Part shown: piece after piece, positions 37,011-46,210 of the stretch
Position numbering within the stretch: position 1 is the stretch's first letter
Layout of the letters: each line of letters starts with the position of its first letter
Source of the DNA: Marinibactrum halimedae
GTDB lineage: Bacteria > Pseudomonadota > Gammaproteobacteria > Pseudomonadales > Cellvibrionaceae
Direction of reading: 5' to 3'
DNA length: 64,000 nt
NCBI RefSeq assembly: GCF_021234875.1
Contig: NZ_JAJQVM010000007.1
Span: forward strand, 62,001 to 126,000
Translations under genes and position numbers: made by a program
The notes under the pieces: model-generated
Told to the model about the DNA's origin: nothing
Seen by the model: only the letters and a program-made list of their open reading frames with translations
The model's database searches: none

Positions 37011-37427
37011 TAGTTTAAATTACATAGAGTGGCTGGAAAGTAATCACCTTATGTTTTCTTAATCGGGCCGTCCTTTAATCTTAATCAGATTGCTCTTTAA
37101 TCTTAAAGGATTGATAACGATTACGCACAAGAGCTTTGAGATCTGAACTCGTAGCTCTGGTTATTTGTTTTCGGTCGTTCTTTTGTTGTTGCTCTAATAT
37201 TGTTGCCTTAATGTTGTTGTTCTAATTTTTCGTATCTCTTTTGTCGTGCTTGTTCATTATCGTGCATATTTATGGCGCTGAAATAGCTTTGCTCATTGAT
37301 TTTAACGACGGTATAGGTTTGAAATACAGTGTTATGTCTATATAAATTAGTGGCATTTGATAGTTTATTGCGATGTTTCTACTTGCAATACCTCTCTCTT
37401 TGCAAAAGCCTAACAAAATATAATAAA

Positions 37428-37439
37428 ACCGTTAACGGT
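37428..37439. promoter_or_regulatory. Palindrome upstream of the symporter gene
   Basis: ACCGTTAACGGT is a perfect 12-bp palindrome just downstream of TATAAT (37419-37424), about 110 bp before the symporter start. The overlap with a possible transcription start fits a repressor operator. The regulator is unknown. Confidence 0.4.
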
Positions 37440-37547
37440 CTGCGGTACCATTTAGCTATCAAGTGATTTGTTTTAACTTCTTTTATCTATTGTTTTACCT
37501 TACGGCGATTATGCCGGTACAAAGTACAAAATGGAAAAAACGCACTA

Positions 37548-38993
37548 ATGACACCTGAGTTATTTAAGTATGTATTGTGTGGGCTTTATGTTGTGGTCAT
37601 TTACACATTATCGTGGCGTGGCATGAGAAGAACCCGAGATATTAAGGGTTTTTCAATTGGGAATAAAGACATGAGCCCTTATTTGGTGGGAGTGACACTG
37701 GCGGCATCCGTGGCGTCTACGGCGACATTTGTCATCAACCCTGGTTTTGTTTATGCCCATGGAGCAGCGGCGTATTTGCATTATGGTGTTTCTGCCATTC
37801 TAGGAATGGCAGTTGCTTTTTTAGTGTTGAGTAAAGGTTTTTTGCGTCAGGGCAATGAATATGTGGCATTAACCATTCCAGATTGGATTTATCATCGTTA
37901 TCAAACCCGCAGTTTTAGTTTGTTCTTTGCCTTTATTAATTTATTGTCGATTACGTTTGTCGTTTTGATTTTGGTCGGTTGCAGCTTGCTGATGAGTGGA
38001 TTATTTCCAATTGATCAAAAAACCTCCTTAATTATCACATTGTTGTTTGTGTTTTCCTACGTGCTGATGGGAGGGACTTATGCCCATGCCTATACGAATA
38101 CGTTACAGGGCATCATGATGTTATTGATTGCGGTTTTGTTGTTTGTGGAAGGTCTGCCGTACTTTTCCGGTGGTGTGGTCACGGCATTGGAGTCGGTCAG
38201 TAAAGATTATGCGTCTTTTTTAAATCCTTCTAGCGATTTGTATTTTAGTTTTTTTTCTGTGTTTGCCAGTGGTTTTATTATTACGTTTGCATTAATGCTT
38301 CAGCCGCACATCCTAACCAAAATATTGTATTTAAAAAGCGAGAAAGACATCGGAAAGTTTATAACGACGACGGTGGTGGTCGCCTTTTGCTTTTCTCTCA
38401 TTCTTTGTATCGGCTTTTATGCTCGATTATCAGGCATTGAAACACCAGATCAAGACGTGGTGGTGCGTGAATATCTGTTGGCTGAGTTCAGTGAAAGTAC
38501 CTTTGGGCAATACCTGTTGGCTTTTATTTTTATCACACTATTGGCAGCGGGAATGAGCACGTTGGATGGTATTTTGGTGGCACTGTCTGCCATGGTGGTA
38601 AAAGACATTGTGATTCCTATTACTCATGATGAAACCCGCGCGTTGCAGCTTTCCCGATGGGTATTGGTTGCCGTGGGTGTTGTGGGAGGGTTTTTGGCTT
38701 GGAACCCGCCTCCGTTAATTGGTTTGTTTGCGCAAAAAGGGGTGTACGGCTTGGCTGCGGCATCGGTTGTTCCGATTTTATTTGGCGTTATTTTTAAAGA
38801 AAAGCTACCTCTGTGGGCGGTCTTTGTGCCAGCGGTAATGGGGCTGGTGATTCATCTTATTTTGAATACGGTGGGGGGGGTGACCAACCCTGCTGTTTCA
38901 GCGAGTTATGCCATTTTGATGGCGTTATTATTTGGTGGTGTGGCGTTGGCAATAGACCGTCAGGGATGGTTTGCTGTGGCGGCACGTAAATAA
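37548..38993 (+). CDS. Sodium:solute symporter (SSS family)
   Basis: 481 residues with about 13 transmembrane helices. Family marks include RDIKGFSIGNKDMSPYLVG at the end of helix 1, ASVASTATFVINPGFVYAHG, the MGGTYAHAYTNTLQG segment of the LeuT-like core, and LAAGMSTLDGILVALSAMVV. It should import a small solute with Na+ across the inner membrane. The substrate is not readable. It is the first of three co-directional genes, symporter, TonB receptor and PhoD, that may handle one nutrient. Confidence 0.92.
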   Translation: MTPELFKYVLCGLYVVVIYTLSWRGMRRTRDIKGFSIGNKDMSPYLVGVTLAASVASTATFVINPGFVYAHGAAAYLHYGVSAILGMAVAFLVLSKGFLRQGNEYVALTIPDWIYHRYQTRSFSLFFAFINLLSITFVVLILVGCSLLMSGLFPIDQKTSLIITLLFVFSYVLMGGTYAHAYTNTLQGIMMLLIAVLLFVEGLPYFSGGVVTALESVSKDYASFLNPSSDLYFSFFSVFASGFIITFALMLQPHILTKILYLKSEKDIGKFITTTVVVAFCFSLILCIGFYARLSGIETPDQDVVVREYLLAEFSESTFGQYLLAFIFITLLAAGMSTLDGILVALSAMVVKDIVIPITHDETRALQLSRWVLVAVGVVGGFLAWNPPPLIGLFAQKGVYGLAAASVVPILFGVIFKEKLPLWAVFVPAVMGLVIHLILNTVGGVTNPAVSASYAILMALLFGGVALAIDRQGWFAVAARK

Positions 38994-39063
38994 ATCTTGT
39001 TATTAAAAATAAAAAAGCGGTGTCTAGGGTGTGTTGGGCGCCCCAACAAGTGAGGGTTGGATA

Positions 39064-41403
39064 ATGGAACACGGTGTACCTAAATACGATCTAGCTAAAC
39101 ACGATCTAGTGAAAAACAAGCTAGTTAAAAACAATTTAGTTAAAACCAATGCATTTTTAAAGAGCACGATGCCTGCATCACTTGTCATGTCTTTACTGGC
39201 CGTGTCGATCACGTCTTCGTTTTCAGTGACGGCGGTTGCCCAATCACAAGTGGCACTTGAAGAAGTAGTGGTCACCGCACAGCGCCGAGAGCAGTCGTTG
39301 CAAGATATTCCTGTCGCTGTAACGGCGTTAAGTGCGGATGCTTTGGCCGACAGAGGGGTGGCCGATATCACTGAAATTCAACGCATAGCGCCTAACACCA
39401 CTTTGCAAGTCAGCCGGGGCACAAACTCGACATTAACAGCATATATTCGCGGTGTTGGGCAGGCAGACCCGCTTTGGGGATTTGAGCCTGGTGTAGGGCT
39501 TTATGTGGACGATGTGTATTTGGCGCGCCCACAGGCGGGGGTGCTGGATGTGTATGATGTGGAACGTGTTGAAGTGTTGCGTGGCCCCCAAGGCACTTTG
39601 TATGGAAAAAATACCATTGGCGGGGCGTTAAAATATGTGACGAAACGGCTCAGCGGTGAACAGGAATTATCGGTAACCACTTCGGTGGGGAGTTATCGGC
39701 AATTGGATGTGTCAGTGGCCGGGCAAATGCCTCTGAGCGATACCGTGGCGGTAGGAGGGGCAATTGCCCGATTTACTCGTGATGGGTTCGGTGAATTTAT
39801 TCTCAATGACGATGAAAATTACAATAAGGATATTGTGTCTGGTCGGTTCAGTATTGAATTTACCCCAAATGATGCGCTATGGATTCGAATTGCCGCCGAT
39901 TCCACCGAGGACGATTCCAATGCGAAAGGTGGGCATCGTTTAACACAAAGCTTGCGTGTGCCCGATGAGGGAATCCCCAGCAGTGTTTACGACTCCAATG
40001 CAGACATGAGTACGTTCAATAGCGTGGAGAGTTCAGGGGTTTCTTTAACGGCTGAGTGGGATGTCACAGACTCGGTGACGTTAAAATCCATCACGGCGTA
40101 TCGTGAAGGAGAGACCTTCACCAATATTGATTTTGATAATACCTCGTTGCCGTCGGTGCACGTTCCCGCCATTTATGAAGACGATCAAACCACACAAGAA
40201 TTCCAACTCAACTACACCAGCGATCGTTTAGCCATCGTCAGTGGTGTTTATCTATATGAGGGCACAGCGTCGGGAGCGTTTGATGTGTTATTGGGTGCGT
40301 TCGACAGTACCGACGTGTTTGGTGATGGCAGCAATGTAATAGGCAATTTTAATGCGGTTACATCCGGCACGGTGGATACGACCAGTTACGCGTTGTATGC
40401 CCATACCACCTACGATGTGTCTGAGGCATTGGCGCTCACGTTGGGTGCTCGTTACACCGTCGATGAAAAAGACGCGTCGGTTTTTCGTTCCTCGTTATTT
40501 GTAGAGGGTTTATCTTCACGTTTGGGAGGACGAGACCTTTCGACGCTTTCAGTGAGTACGGATTATTCGAATGATGAGCAGTGGAGTGAGTTTTCTCCAC
40601 GCGTCAGTGTGGATTATCGCTTTAATGAAATGTTGATGGCTTATGGGGCCTTCAGTCGAGGCTTTAAAAGTGGTGGGTTTGATATGCGTGGTAATGCCAC
40701 GCTGAACCCCGAAACGGTAAATGGGTATGACCCAGAAACCGTAGACAGTATTGAGCTGGGCATGAAAACGGAATTGTGGGACAGCCGCTTGCGTATTAAT
40801 GCCGCCTTGTACAGCATGGATTACGATGATGTACAAGTGACGGTGCAAAATTCTGCCGATGGCGGCACCACCTTTGCCAGTGCAGTGGTGAATGCCGGCA
40901 AAGCAGAAGTGGATGGTGCTGAATTGGAAATCTCGGCGCAATTAACTGAAGGCTTAAGCTTAACCGGCAGTGTGGGCTACACCAATGCCGAATTTACCGA
41001 GGTAATTACCGACACCGAAAGTGGGCCTGTGAATGTGGCAGACGAGTGGGAATTTGCTTTCACGCCAGAGTGGACGTCTTTTCTTGCGGTCAATTATTTC
41101 CATACAGTGGCGAATATCGGCAGTATCAATTGGAGTGTGTCCACTTCTTATCGGGATGAGACGCGTATTTTCCCCAATAATGCCTCCTTGGTGGATGAAA
41201 AAGGCTACAGCCTGTGGGATGCCAGTATTGTTTGGACCAGCACAGATGAAAATTGGACCGTTGGGTTGCACGGTAAAAACCTTACCGATGAAGAGTATCG
41301 GGTAGGGGGCTACAACTTTTTAGGGCTGGGTGCGGAAGACTCTATTATTGGTTATTACGGTAACCCTCGCACCTATTCGTTAACAGCAAATTATCGTTTT
41401 TAA
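39064..41403 (+). CDS. TonB-dependent outer-membrane receptor
   Basis: 779 residues from the ATG at 39064 (frame opens at 39031). An odd N-terminal extension encoded by four 15-bp repeats (LAKHDLVKNKLVKNNLVK) precedes the signal peptide (ASLVMSLLAVSITSS to AVAQ). The TonB box region is EEVVVTAQRRE. The plug domain runs to about residue 220 (VEVLRGPQGTLYGKNTIGG) and the 22-strand barrel ends in ...LTANYRF with C-terminal Phe. Such receptors take up siderophores, vitamins or oligomers. The class with LQDIPVAVTALS and RGVADI often imports non-iron organic substrates. The substrate here is unknown. Confidence 0.93.
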   Translation: MEHGVPKYDLAKHDLVKNKLVKNNLVKTNAFLKSTMPASLVMSLLAVSITSSFSVTAVAQSQVALEEVVVTAQRREQSLQDIPVAVTALSADALADRGVADITEIQRIAPNTTLQVSRGTNSTLTAYIRGVGQADPLWGFEPGVGLYVDDVYLARPQAGVLDVYDVERVEVLRGPQGTLYGKNTIGGALKYVTKRLSGEQELSVTTSVGSYRQLDVSVAGQMPLSDTVAVGGAIARFTRDGFGEFILNDDENYNKDIVSGRFSIEFTPNDALWIRIAADSTEDDSNAKGGHRLTQSLRVPDEGIPSSVYDSNADMSTFNSVESSGVSLTAEWDVTDSVTLKSITAYREGETFTNIDFDNTSLPSVHVPAIYEDDQTTQEFQLNYTSDRLAIVSGVYLYEGTASGAFDVLLGAFDSTDVFGDGSNVIGNFNAVTSGTVDTTSYALYAHTTYDVSEALALTLGARYTVDEKDASVFRSSLFVEGLSSRLGGRDLSTLSVSTDYSNDEQWSEFSPRVSVDYRFNEMLMAYGAFSRGFKSGGFDMRGNATLNPETVNGYDPETVDSIELGMKTELWDSRLRINAALYSMDYDDVQVTVQNSADGGTTFASAVVNAGKAEVDGAELEISAQLTEGLSLTGSVGYTNAEFTEVITDTESGPVNVADEWEFAFTPEWTSFLAVNYFHTVANIGSINWSVSTSYRDETRIFPNNASLVDEKGYSLWDASIVWTSTDENWTVGLHGKNLTDEEYRVGGYNFLGLGAEDSIIGYYGNPRTYSLTANYRF
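39088..39147. repeat. Coding tandem repeat, 4 x 15 bp
   Basis: Four 15-bp units (39088, 39103, 39118, 39133), consensus GATCTAGTTAAAAAC, encode repeated D/N-L-V/A-K-x pentapeptides ahead of the receptor's signal peptide. Because the unit is five codons, copy changes keep frame. Confidence 0.85.
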
Positions 41404-41834
41404 GTATCCTGCTTTTTGAGGTCAGTGTTATAAGTTCTTTTTTGAGAATAAATTTGTAAATTTTTTTTAACGAGTGGTTTAACTTTTCGGATGCCATTGA
41501 ATTAAAAATCAACAGATGAATTTTTCATGGACTCAATGTTGAAATTTTATGAACAAGCGCCATTGATTGGCGCTTTTTTTATGGAATAGGAATAGAAAAC
41601 GAAAACAGAGAGCAATTTTAGAGATACAACGGTTGGAGTTGTTTGTTTTTTATTCTTTTTTGCAGAGGCAGGTCAATTTATCACAAAGACTGTGTCTCCT
41701 TTTCACAAAACAGTCATTAAACAGTCACCACTAGCCATTACATTGCCCCCGCAGTGAATTAACAAACGCTCGTTTTACACTGCGTTCATCATAAAAACGA
41801 AATCAAATTTTCCACATCACCGGGGTTGAGTCTT
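41404..41834. other. Receptor-phoD intergenic region
   Basis: 431 bp without a gene. It contains the rho-independent terminator at 41555 and about 250 bp of AT-rich leader for phoD, in which a Pho-box-like sequence was looked for. TGTCTCC (41693) and ACAGTCATTAAACAGTCACC (41709) give two ACAGTCA copies 11 bp apart, which resemble half sites of a PhoB box (CTGTCAT) only weakly. Confidence 0.4.
41555..41580 (+). terminator. Rho-independent terminator after the TonB receptor
   Basis: AAGCGCCA (41555-41562), loop TTGAT, TGGCGCTT (41568-41575), followed by a T run to 41580. It is a textbook intrinsic terminator about 150 bp after the receptor stop. Confidence 0.88.
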
Positions 41835-43481
41835 ATGGCCATTTCAAGGCGGAATTTTTCAAAGTCTGTGTTAATTGCAGGGGCTGGCGTTGCTGCGTCG
41901 GGTGCCGTCAATGCAGAAATTACCGATCGTACCGTTGCAACCTTTAATCATGGTGTTGCCAGTGGTGATCCATTAAGTGATCGAGTGATTATTTGGACCC
42001 GTGTGACACCTCTTGACGATATTCCAACCACGTTATTTGTGAATTATCGTGTTGCACGTGATATTGACTTTCAACAGGTGGTGATTGAACAACAAACCAT
42101 CACCGATCAAAATCAGGATTACACCGTCAAGTTGGATATTACCAACCTTGACCCAGATACCACTTACTATTACCAGTTTGAATGCGAAGGACAGGTGTCT
42201 CAAATTGGCCGCACAAAAACACTGCCTGCGGGTTTTACTGAGCATTTACGTCTGGCTTTTGTGTCTTGCTCTAATTACGCTTACGGTTATTTTAATGTGT
42301 ACGGCATGTTGGCAGAGCGTCCAGATTTAGACGCAATATTGCACTTAGGCGATTACATCTACGAGTATGGCGATGGTGAATACGGTGATGTACCGGGAAG
42401 AAATCCAGAGCCCCGTGGAGAAACCACGAATTTATCGGAATATCGTCAACGGTATGCGCAATATCGTACCGATGCAGACCTGCAAGAGGTGCATCGTCAG
42501 CATCCGTTTATTTGTGTGTGGGATGATCATGAATCCGCCAATAACGCCTACCAAGACGGTGCCGAAAATCACACAGAAGGCAGTGAAGGGCGTTGGACTG
42601 ATCGTAAAGCCGATTCCGTTCGTGCGTATTATGAGTGGATGCCAATTCGTCAGGTAGACGCGAATGATCCTGCGCGTATTTTCCGTCGTTTTACCTTTGG
42701 TAATTTGATGGATTTAATGATGTTGGATACGCGTTTGTACGGTCGTGACCGAGCACCGTCTTTCCCGTCGAACAGTCAATCTCGTCGTTTGTTAGGGGAC
42801 ACCCAATTTAATTGGTTGGCTGATCAGTTGTCAGATTCTAAAGACAATGGCGTGCAATGGCGTATTCTTGGGCAACAAGTCATTATGGCTTTTGTTCGTG
42901 CTTTGGGAACGCCTTATAACTTAGATCAGTGGGACGGTTACCCAGGAGAGCGTCAGCGTGTTATTGATCATTTAAAAGATAACGATATCGATAATACTGC
43001 CATTATCACCGGTGATATCCATTCCTCTTGGGCATTGGATGTAGCCGATCGCCCTTACCGTAGCCTACGTCGTGACCCTCGTAGAGGCTACGATGGCGAT
43101 ACTGGTGAAGGCTCTGTAGCGGTAGAATTTGTGTGCCCAGCGGTGACCTCTCCCGGCCTTTCTAATAATGCGTTCCGTGGACTTTTATTGGGCGGTAATC
43201 CCCATTTAAAAGAAGTGGAATTGACCCGTCGTGGTTACGTGTTGTTGGATGTGAATGCCGATCGTATTCAAGCAGAGTGGTATCATGCGCAAAGCATTAC
43301 CCAGCAAGGTAATCGTAATCAAGAATTAGCCTTTGTTTTCCAAACCAGAGATGGCGAAAACCGTTTAACTAGAGTCAATAATTCACAGGTCAGCACACCA
43401 AAATCAGAGAGCGCGCCATTGGTGCCGGATTTTGTTGAAGAAATTTTAGAGTCGATTTGGAATCTGGGTAATCTTTCTTAA
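41835..43481 (+). CDS. phoD: Alkaline phosphatase D (PhoD), Tat-exported
   Basis: 548 residues from the ATG at 41835. A twin-arginine signal (SRRNFSKSVLIAGAG) ends near VNA/EIT, so the folded enzyme goes to the periplasm by Tat. PhoD features follow: FNHGVASGDPLSDRVIIWTR (N-terminal Fn3-like domain), LAFVSCSNYAYGYFN, ILHLGDYIYEYGDGEYGD, ICVWDDHESANNAYQDGAENH (metal-binding Asp/His cluster) and ITGDIHSSWALD. It is a phosphodiesterase/monoesterase using Ca and Fe in Bacillus PhoD, and releases phosphate from organic esters. A terminator follows. Confidence 0.95.
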   Translation: MAISRRNFSKSVLIAGAGVAASGAVNAEITDRTVATFNHGVASGDPLSDRVIIWTRVTPLDDIPTTLFVNYRVARDIDFQQVVIEQQTITDQNQDYTVKLDITNLDPDTTYYYQFECEGQVSQIGRTKTLPAGFTEHLRLAFVSCSNYAYGYFNVYGMLAERPDLDAILHLGDYIYEYGDGEYGDVPGRNPEPRGETTNLSEYRQRYAQYRTDADLQEVHRQHPFICVWDDHESANNAYQDGAENHTEGSEGRWTDRKADSVRAYYEWMPIRQVDANDPARIFRRFTFGNLMDLMMLDTRLYGRDRAPSFPSNSQSRRLLGDTQFNWLADQLSDSKDNGVQWRILGQQVIMAFVRALGTPYNLDQWDGYPGERQRVIDHLKDNDIDNTAIITGDIHSSWALDVADRPYRSLRRDPRRGYDGDTGEGSVAVEFVCPAVTSPGLSNNAFRGLLLGGNPHLKEVELTRRGYVLLDVNADRIQAEWYHAQSITQQGNRNQELAFVFQTRDGENRLTRVNNSQVSTPKSESAPLVPDFVEEILESIWNLGNLS

Positions 43482-43504
43482 AGAGTTTTAAGAGAAAAGT
43501 ACTC

Positions 43505-43542
43505 AAAAGGCGTTACAGTGAATATCTGTAACGCCTTTTTTT
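43505..43542 (+). terminator. Rho-independent terminator of phoD
   Basis: A 14-bp stem (AAAAGGCGTTACAG at 43505-43518 with CTGTAACGCCTTTT at 43526-43539) and a T run close the phoD transcript, 24 bp after its stop. Confidence 0.92.
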
Positions 43543-43607
43543 ATATTATTTAAATATTCTTAGCGTTTTTTTTGAATTTAAAAAGTCGCCCTTTGCAAAT
43601 TGTTACT

Positions 43608-44483
43608 TTAGTGAGTATGTGATGGAGGAAACCCGAAAAAGCGTTTGTATTCGCGGCTGAATTGAGAAAAACTGTTGTAACCAACATGAAAGCTGGCTTC
43701 GTTGGCTTGCATTCCTTGCTTTAATAAAGCTTGTGCTTTTTGTAATTTGGTGGATTTGACATACTGCATGGGTGGAACATGCATTAAGTTTTTAAATGCG
43801 TTAAAAAAAGAAGTTTTACTCATGTTGGCAATATTGGCCAATTCGTGGATTTGTATTGTTCGATCCATATTATTATGAATAAAATTGACCGCTTTCGAAA
43901 TGGGCTGAATTTGACCATATTGATTTAATAAAATACGAAGCGCGTAGCCATGTTCGCTGGTTAATATTCGATAATAAATCTCATCTACAATCGATTCACC
44001 TAAAATGGCTGCCTCTAATGGGTGGTTACTTACGGTCAAGAGTTTGATAAAGGTATCTGTGAGAACCTCAGAGGCTTTACCCACCACAACACATGAGGTC
44101 GAGTGTGACTTTTCTGCTCTGGCCACATCAGGATGAGCTTCTTCTTCGCGCTCAATACGAAGGACCATGTCCGCCAGTTTCACTAAATTAATATTGAGTG
44201 TGGCAGAGAGTATTTCATTGGAGGTGACTTCGGTGCTAACCGGCATGGGCAAAAAATTGATGAAAAAATCGCCCGCCTGATATCGAAAAGTGGATTCACC
44301 TACATGACAAAGCTTTTCTCCGCTGCTGACAAGGCAGATTAAGGGTTCATAAAAATGAGGGGCGCATTTAGGTGATTTAGCTGAACGATACACGCCAACA
44401 CCTTCAATCATTGAAGAAGATGAGCCTTCATTGATGGCCATTTGTTCAATAAGCGCATTCAGTTTAGATAAATTCTTTGACAT
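43608..44483 (-). CDS. AraC-family regulator, YqhC-like
   Basis: 291 residues. An N-terminal AraC-N domain (CAPHFYEPLICLVSSGEKL, VGESTFRYQAGDFF) is followed by two helix-turn-helix motifs at the C-terminus (IQIHELANIANMSKTSFFNA and NEASFHVGYNSFSQFSREYK). It is divergent from a yqhD-like alcohol dehydrogenase, as E. coli yqhC is from yqhD, where YqhC activates yqhD in response to aldehydes. The same role is likely here. Confidence 0.9.
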   Translation of the reverse strand: MSKNLSKLNALIEQMAINEGSSSSMIEGVGVYRSAKSPKCAPHFYEPLICLVSSGEKLCHVGESTFRYQAGDFFINFLPMPVSTEVTSNEILSATLNINLVKLADMVLRIEREEEAHPDVARAEKSHSTSCVVVGKASEVLTDTFIKLLTVSNHPLEAAILGESIVDEIYYRILTSEHGYALRILLNQYGQIQPISKAVNFIHNNMDRTIQIHELANIANMSKTSFFNAFKNLMHVPPMQYVKSTKLQKAQALLKQGMQANEASFHVGYNSFSQFSREYKRFFGFPPSHTH

Positions 44484-44530
44484 GGGTAATAAGAGGTTGC
44501 TGGTTTAGGGGTAACAATTTAAGCCGTGTG

Positions 44531-44562
44531 GTTTAAGCAATAGATAGTTTAAGCAATAGATA
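44531..44562. repeat. Perfect tandem repeat, 2 x 16 bp
   Basis: Two identical units GTTTAAGCAATAGATA (44531-44546 and 44547-44562) lie between the yqhC-like and yqhD-like starts, close to where the activator should bind. Confidence 0.85.
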
Positions 44563-44719
44563 GTCTAACCCGTTGCGAAATTGGGTTCACCATCGAATTG
44601 GTAATAAAAACCTTAGTTTGAACGATTGTGCATGATAAAAAGTCTATTGTGTATCCAAAGGTGGTATTTTATTTACTATAGTGCATGTGTATCGTTGATA
44701 AGACCTGAGAGAAAAGACC

Positions 44720-45877
44720 ATGCTAGATTTTGATTACTACAATCCAACCCACATTGTTTTTGGCCAAAATAGATTGGCAGAATTGGATAAGCTCATTCCT
44801 TCAGACGCAAAAGTGATGATCACCTTTGGTGGTCAAAGTGCAAAAAAATTCGGCACTATTGATAAGGTTCGTGAAGGGCTACAATCCAGATCAGTTGTTG
44901 AATTTGGCGGTATTGAGCCGAATCCGCGTTATGAAACGCTGATGCGAGCAGTGGAAATCGCTCAGAAAGAAGGTGTCGACTTCTTACTGGCCGTGGGGGG
45001 TGGTTCGGTTATGGATGGTACTAAGTTTATTGCGTTGGCGGCTAAAAAAGACAGTGAGCATCATAATCTGTTATTTCATGGATTTACCCCCGTTCCTGAA
45101 AAAGAAGCTTTGCCGCTAGGTTGTGTTGCTACGTTGCCGGCAACGGGGTCCGAAATGAACATGGCGGGTGTGATAACTTACAACGAACAGAAATACCCAT
45201 TTATGTCGCCGTTGGTTTACCCGACATTTTCTTTCCTTGACCCGGACTTCACATTCACCTTGCCCAAAGAGCAAATTGCCAATGGTGTCGCCGATGCCTT
45301 TGTGCATGTTATTGAACAATATTTAACTGTACCGGTGAATGCTAAAATTCAAGATCGCTTTGCCGAGGGTGTATTAAAAACTTTAATTGAAGATGGACCG
45401 GTGACGTATCGTGATAATGACAATATTGAGGCTCGTAAAAACTTTATTTGGTCTGCCACATCGGCATTAAATGGTGTGATTGGCGTTGGTGTGCCACAGG
45501 ATTGGTCCACACATATGATAGGCCATGAAATGACGGCTATGTATGGTATTGCTCATGGACGTACATTGGCTATTATTCTTCCGCATCTTTTGCGTGAGCG
45601 AAAAGCGAAAAAGTACGAAAAGTTAGTGCAATTCGCAGAACGAGTGTGGGCCATTACTGATGGCACAGACGATGAAAAAATTAATATGGCTATTGATAAA
45701 ACCGAAGCCTTTTTTAACTCCTTGGATATCGTTACGAATATTACCCACTATGGCATTGACGATAATGGTATTGAGACCATCGTAAATAACATGGAAAAAA
45801 TGGGGTTAACGGCTTTGTCAGAAAGTGGTGATTTAACATTGGATATCGTGAAGAAAATTTTAATTGCCGCAAAATAA
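44720..45877 (+). CDS. yqhD: Iron-type alcohol dehydrogenase/aldehyde reductase YqhD
   Basis: 385 residues, similar throughout to E. coli YqhD. The NADPH-binding segments FGGIEPNPRYETLM and FLLAVGGGSVMDGTKFIA are followed by TLPATGSEMN, the metal-site helix NGVADAFVHVIEQYLT and GHEMTAMYGIAHGRT, which give the Asp/His ligands (family iron or zinc). It reduces short- and medium-chain aldehydes with NADPH, as in defence against lipid-peroxidation products. It is divergent from the AraC-family gene. The ATG at 44720 has a GAGAGAAAA upstream. Confidence 0.95.
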   Translation: MLDFDYYNPTHIVFGQNRLAELDKLIPSDAKVMITFGGQSAKKFGTIDKVREGLQSRSVVEFGGIEPNPRYETLMRAVEIAQKEGVDFLLAVGGGSVMDGTKFIALAAKKDSEHHNLLFHGFTPVPEKEALPLGCVATLPATGSEMNMAGVITYNEQKYPFMSPLVYPTFSFLDPDFTFTLPKEQIANGVADAFVHVIEQYLTVPVNAKIQDRFAEGVLKTLIEDGPVTYRDNDNIEARKNFIWSATSALNGVIGVGVPQDWSTHMIGHEMTAMYGIAHGRTLAIILPHLLRERKAKKYEKLVQFAERVWAITDGTDDEKINMAIDKTEAFFNSLDIVTNITHYGIDDNGIETIVNNMEKMGLTALSESGDLTLDIVKKILIAAK

Positions 45878-46210
45878 TCTGAAATCAGATACTTCAATAC
45901 TGTTCGGTGCGTTAGCACTGGGCAGTGTCTTATAAAGTTTTTTATCGATTCACTCAAAAAAAATTTGGGCTGCTAGAATAAAGCTTATTTCAGTATTGTC
46001 GCTGATCACATTCCTTAAAAATAATAGTGAATAAGACGACAAAACCCTCGTAACTGTGTTGCCATTACATTGTAAACTTTAGATGTAAGCACTAGACTCT
46101 CTCGCTGGGGCAGAGTGCTGCCAATTTTCCAGTAAGATACCCTCAGGGAGCTTTCGCTTTTTGAGTGTGTTTAACGCTTCTATCCAAAGATGACAAAAAA
46201 GGAACTGTGT
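45878..46210. other. Intergenic region before locus 2
   Basis: 333 bp between yqhD and the unknown locus. I see no gene and no clear terminator; a TTAGCACT/AGAGTGCT-type complementarity is too weak to call. The last 20 bases give the AAGGA ribosome-binding site of the next gene. Confidence 0.5.

Larger units (their letters stand above)
36871..37547. other. Long tetR-symporter intergenic region
   Basis: This 677-bp gap has no supported gene. It contains a 2 x 14-bp direct repeat CATTAACACAAACG (36879-36892 and 36893-36906) near the tetR start, two palindromes described separately (36991 and 37428), and a partial repeat of CTTTAATCTTAA at 37073 and 37095. A TATAAT lies at 37419 but has no well-placed -35. 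The length suggests multiple regulatory inputs. Confidence 0.55.

Noticed and set aside
41693-41730. PhoB box upstream of phoD
   Set aside because: Only two weak ACAGTCA half-sites with irregular flanks; they do not meet the 7-4-7 direct-repeat pattern closely enough to call.
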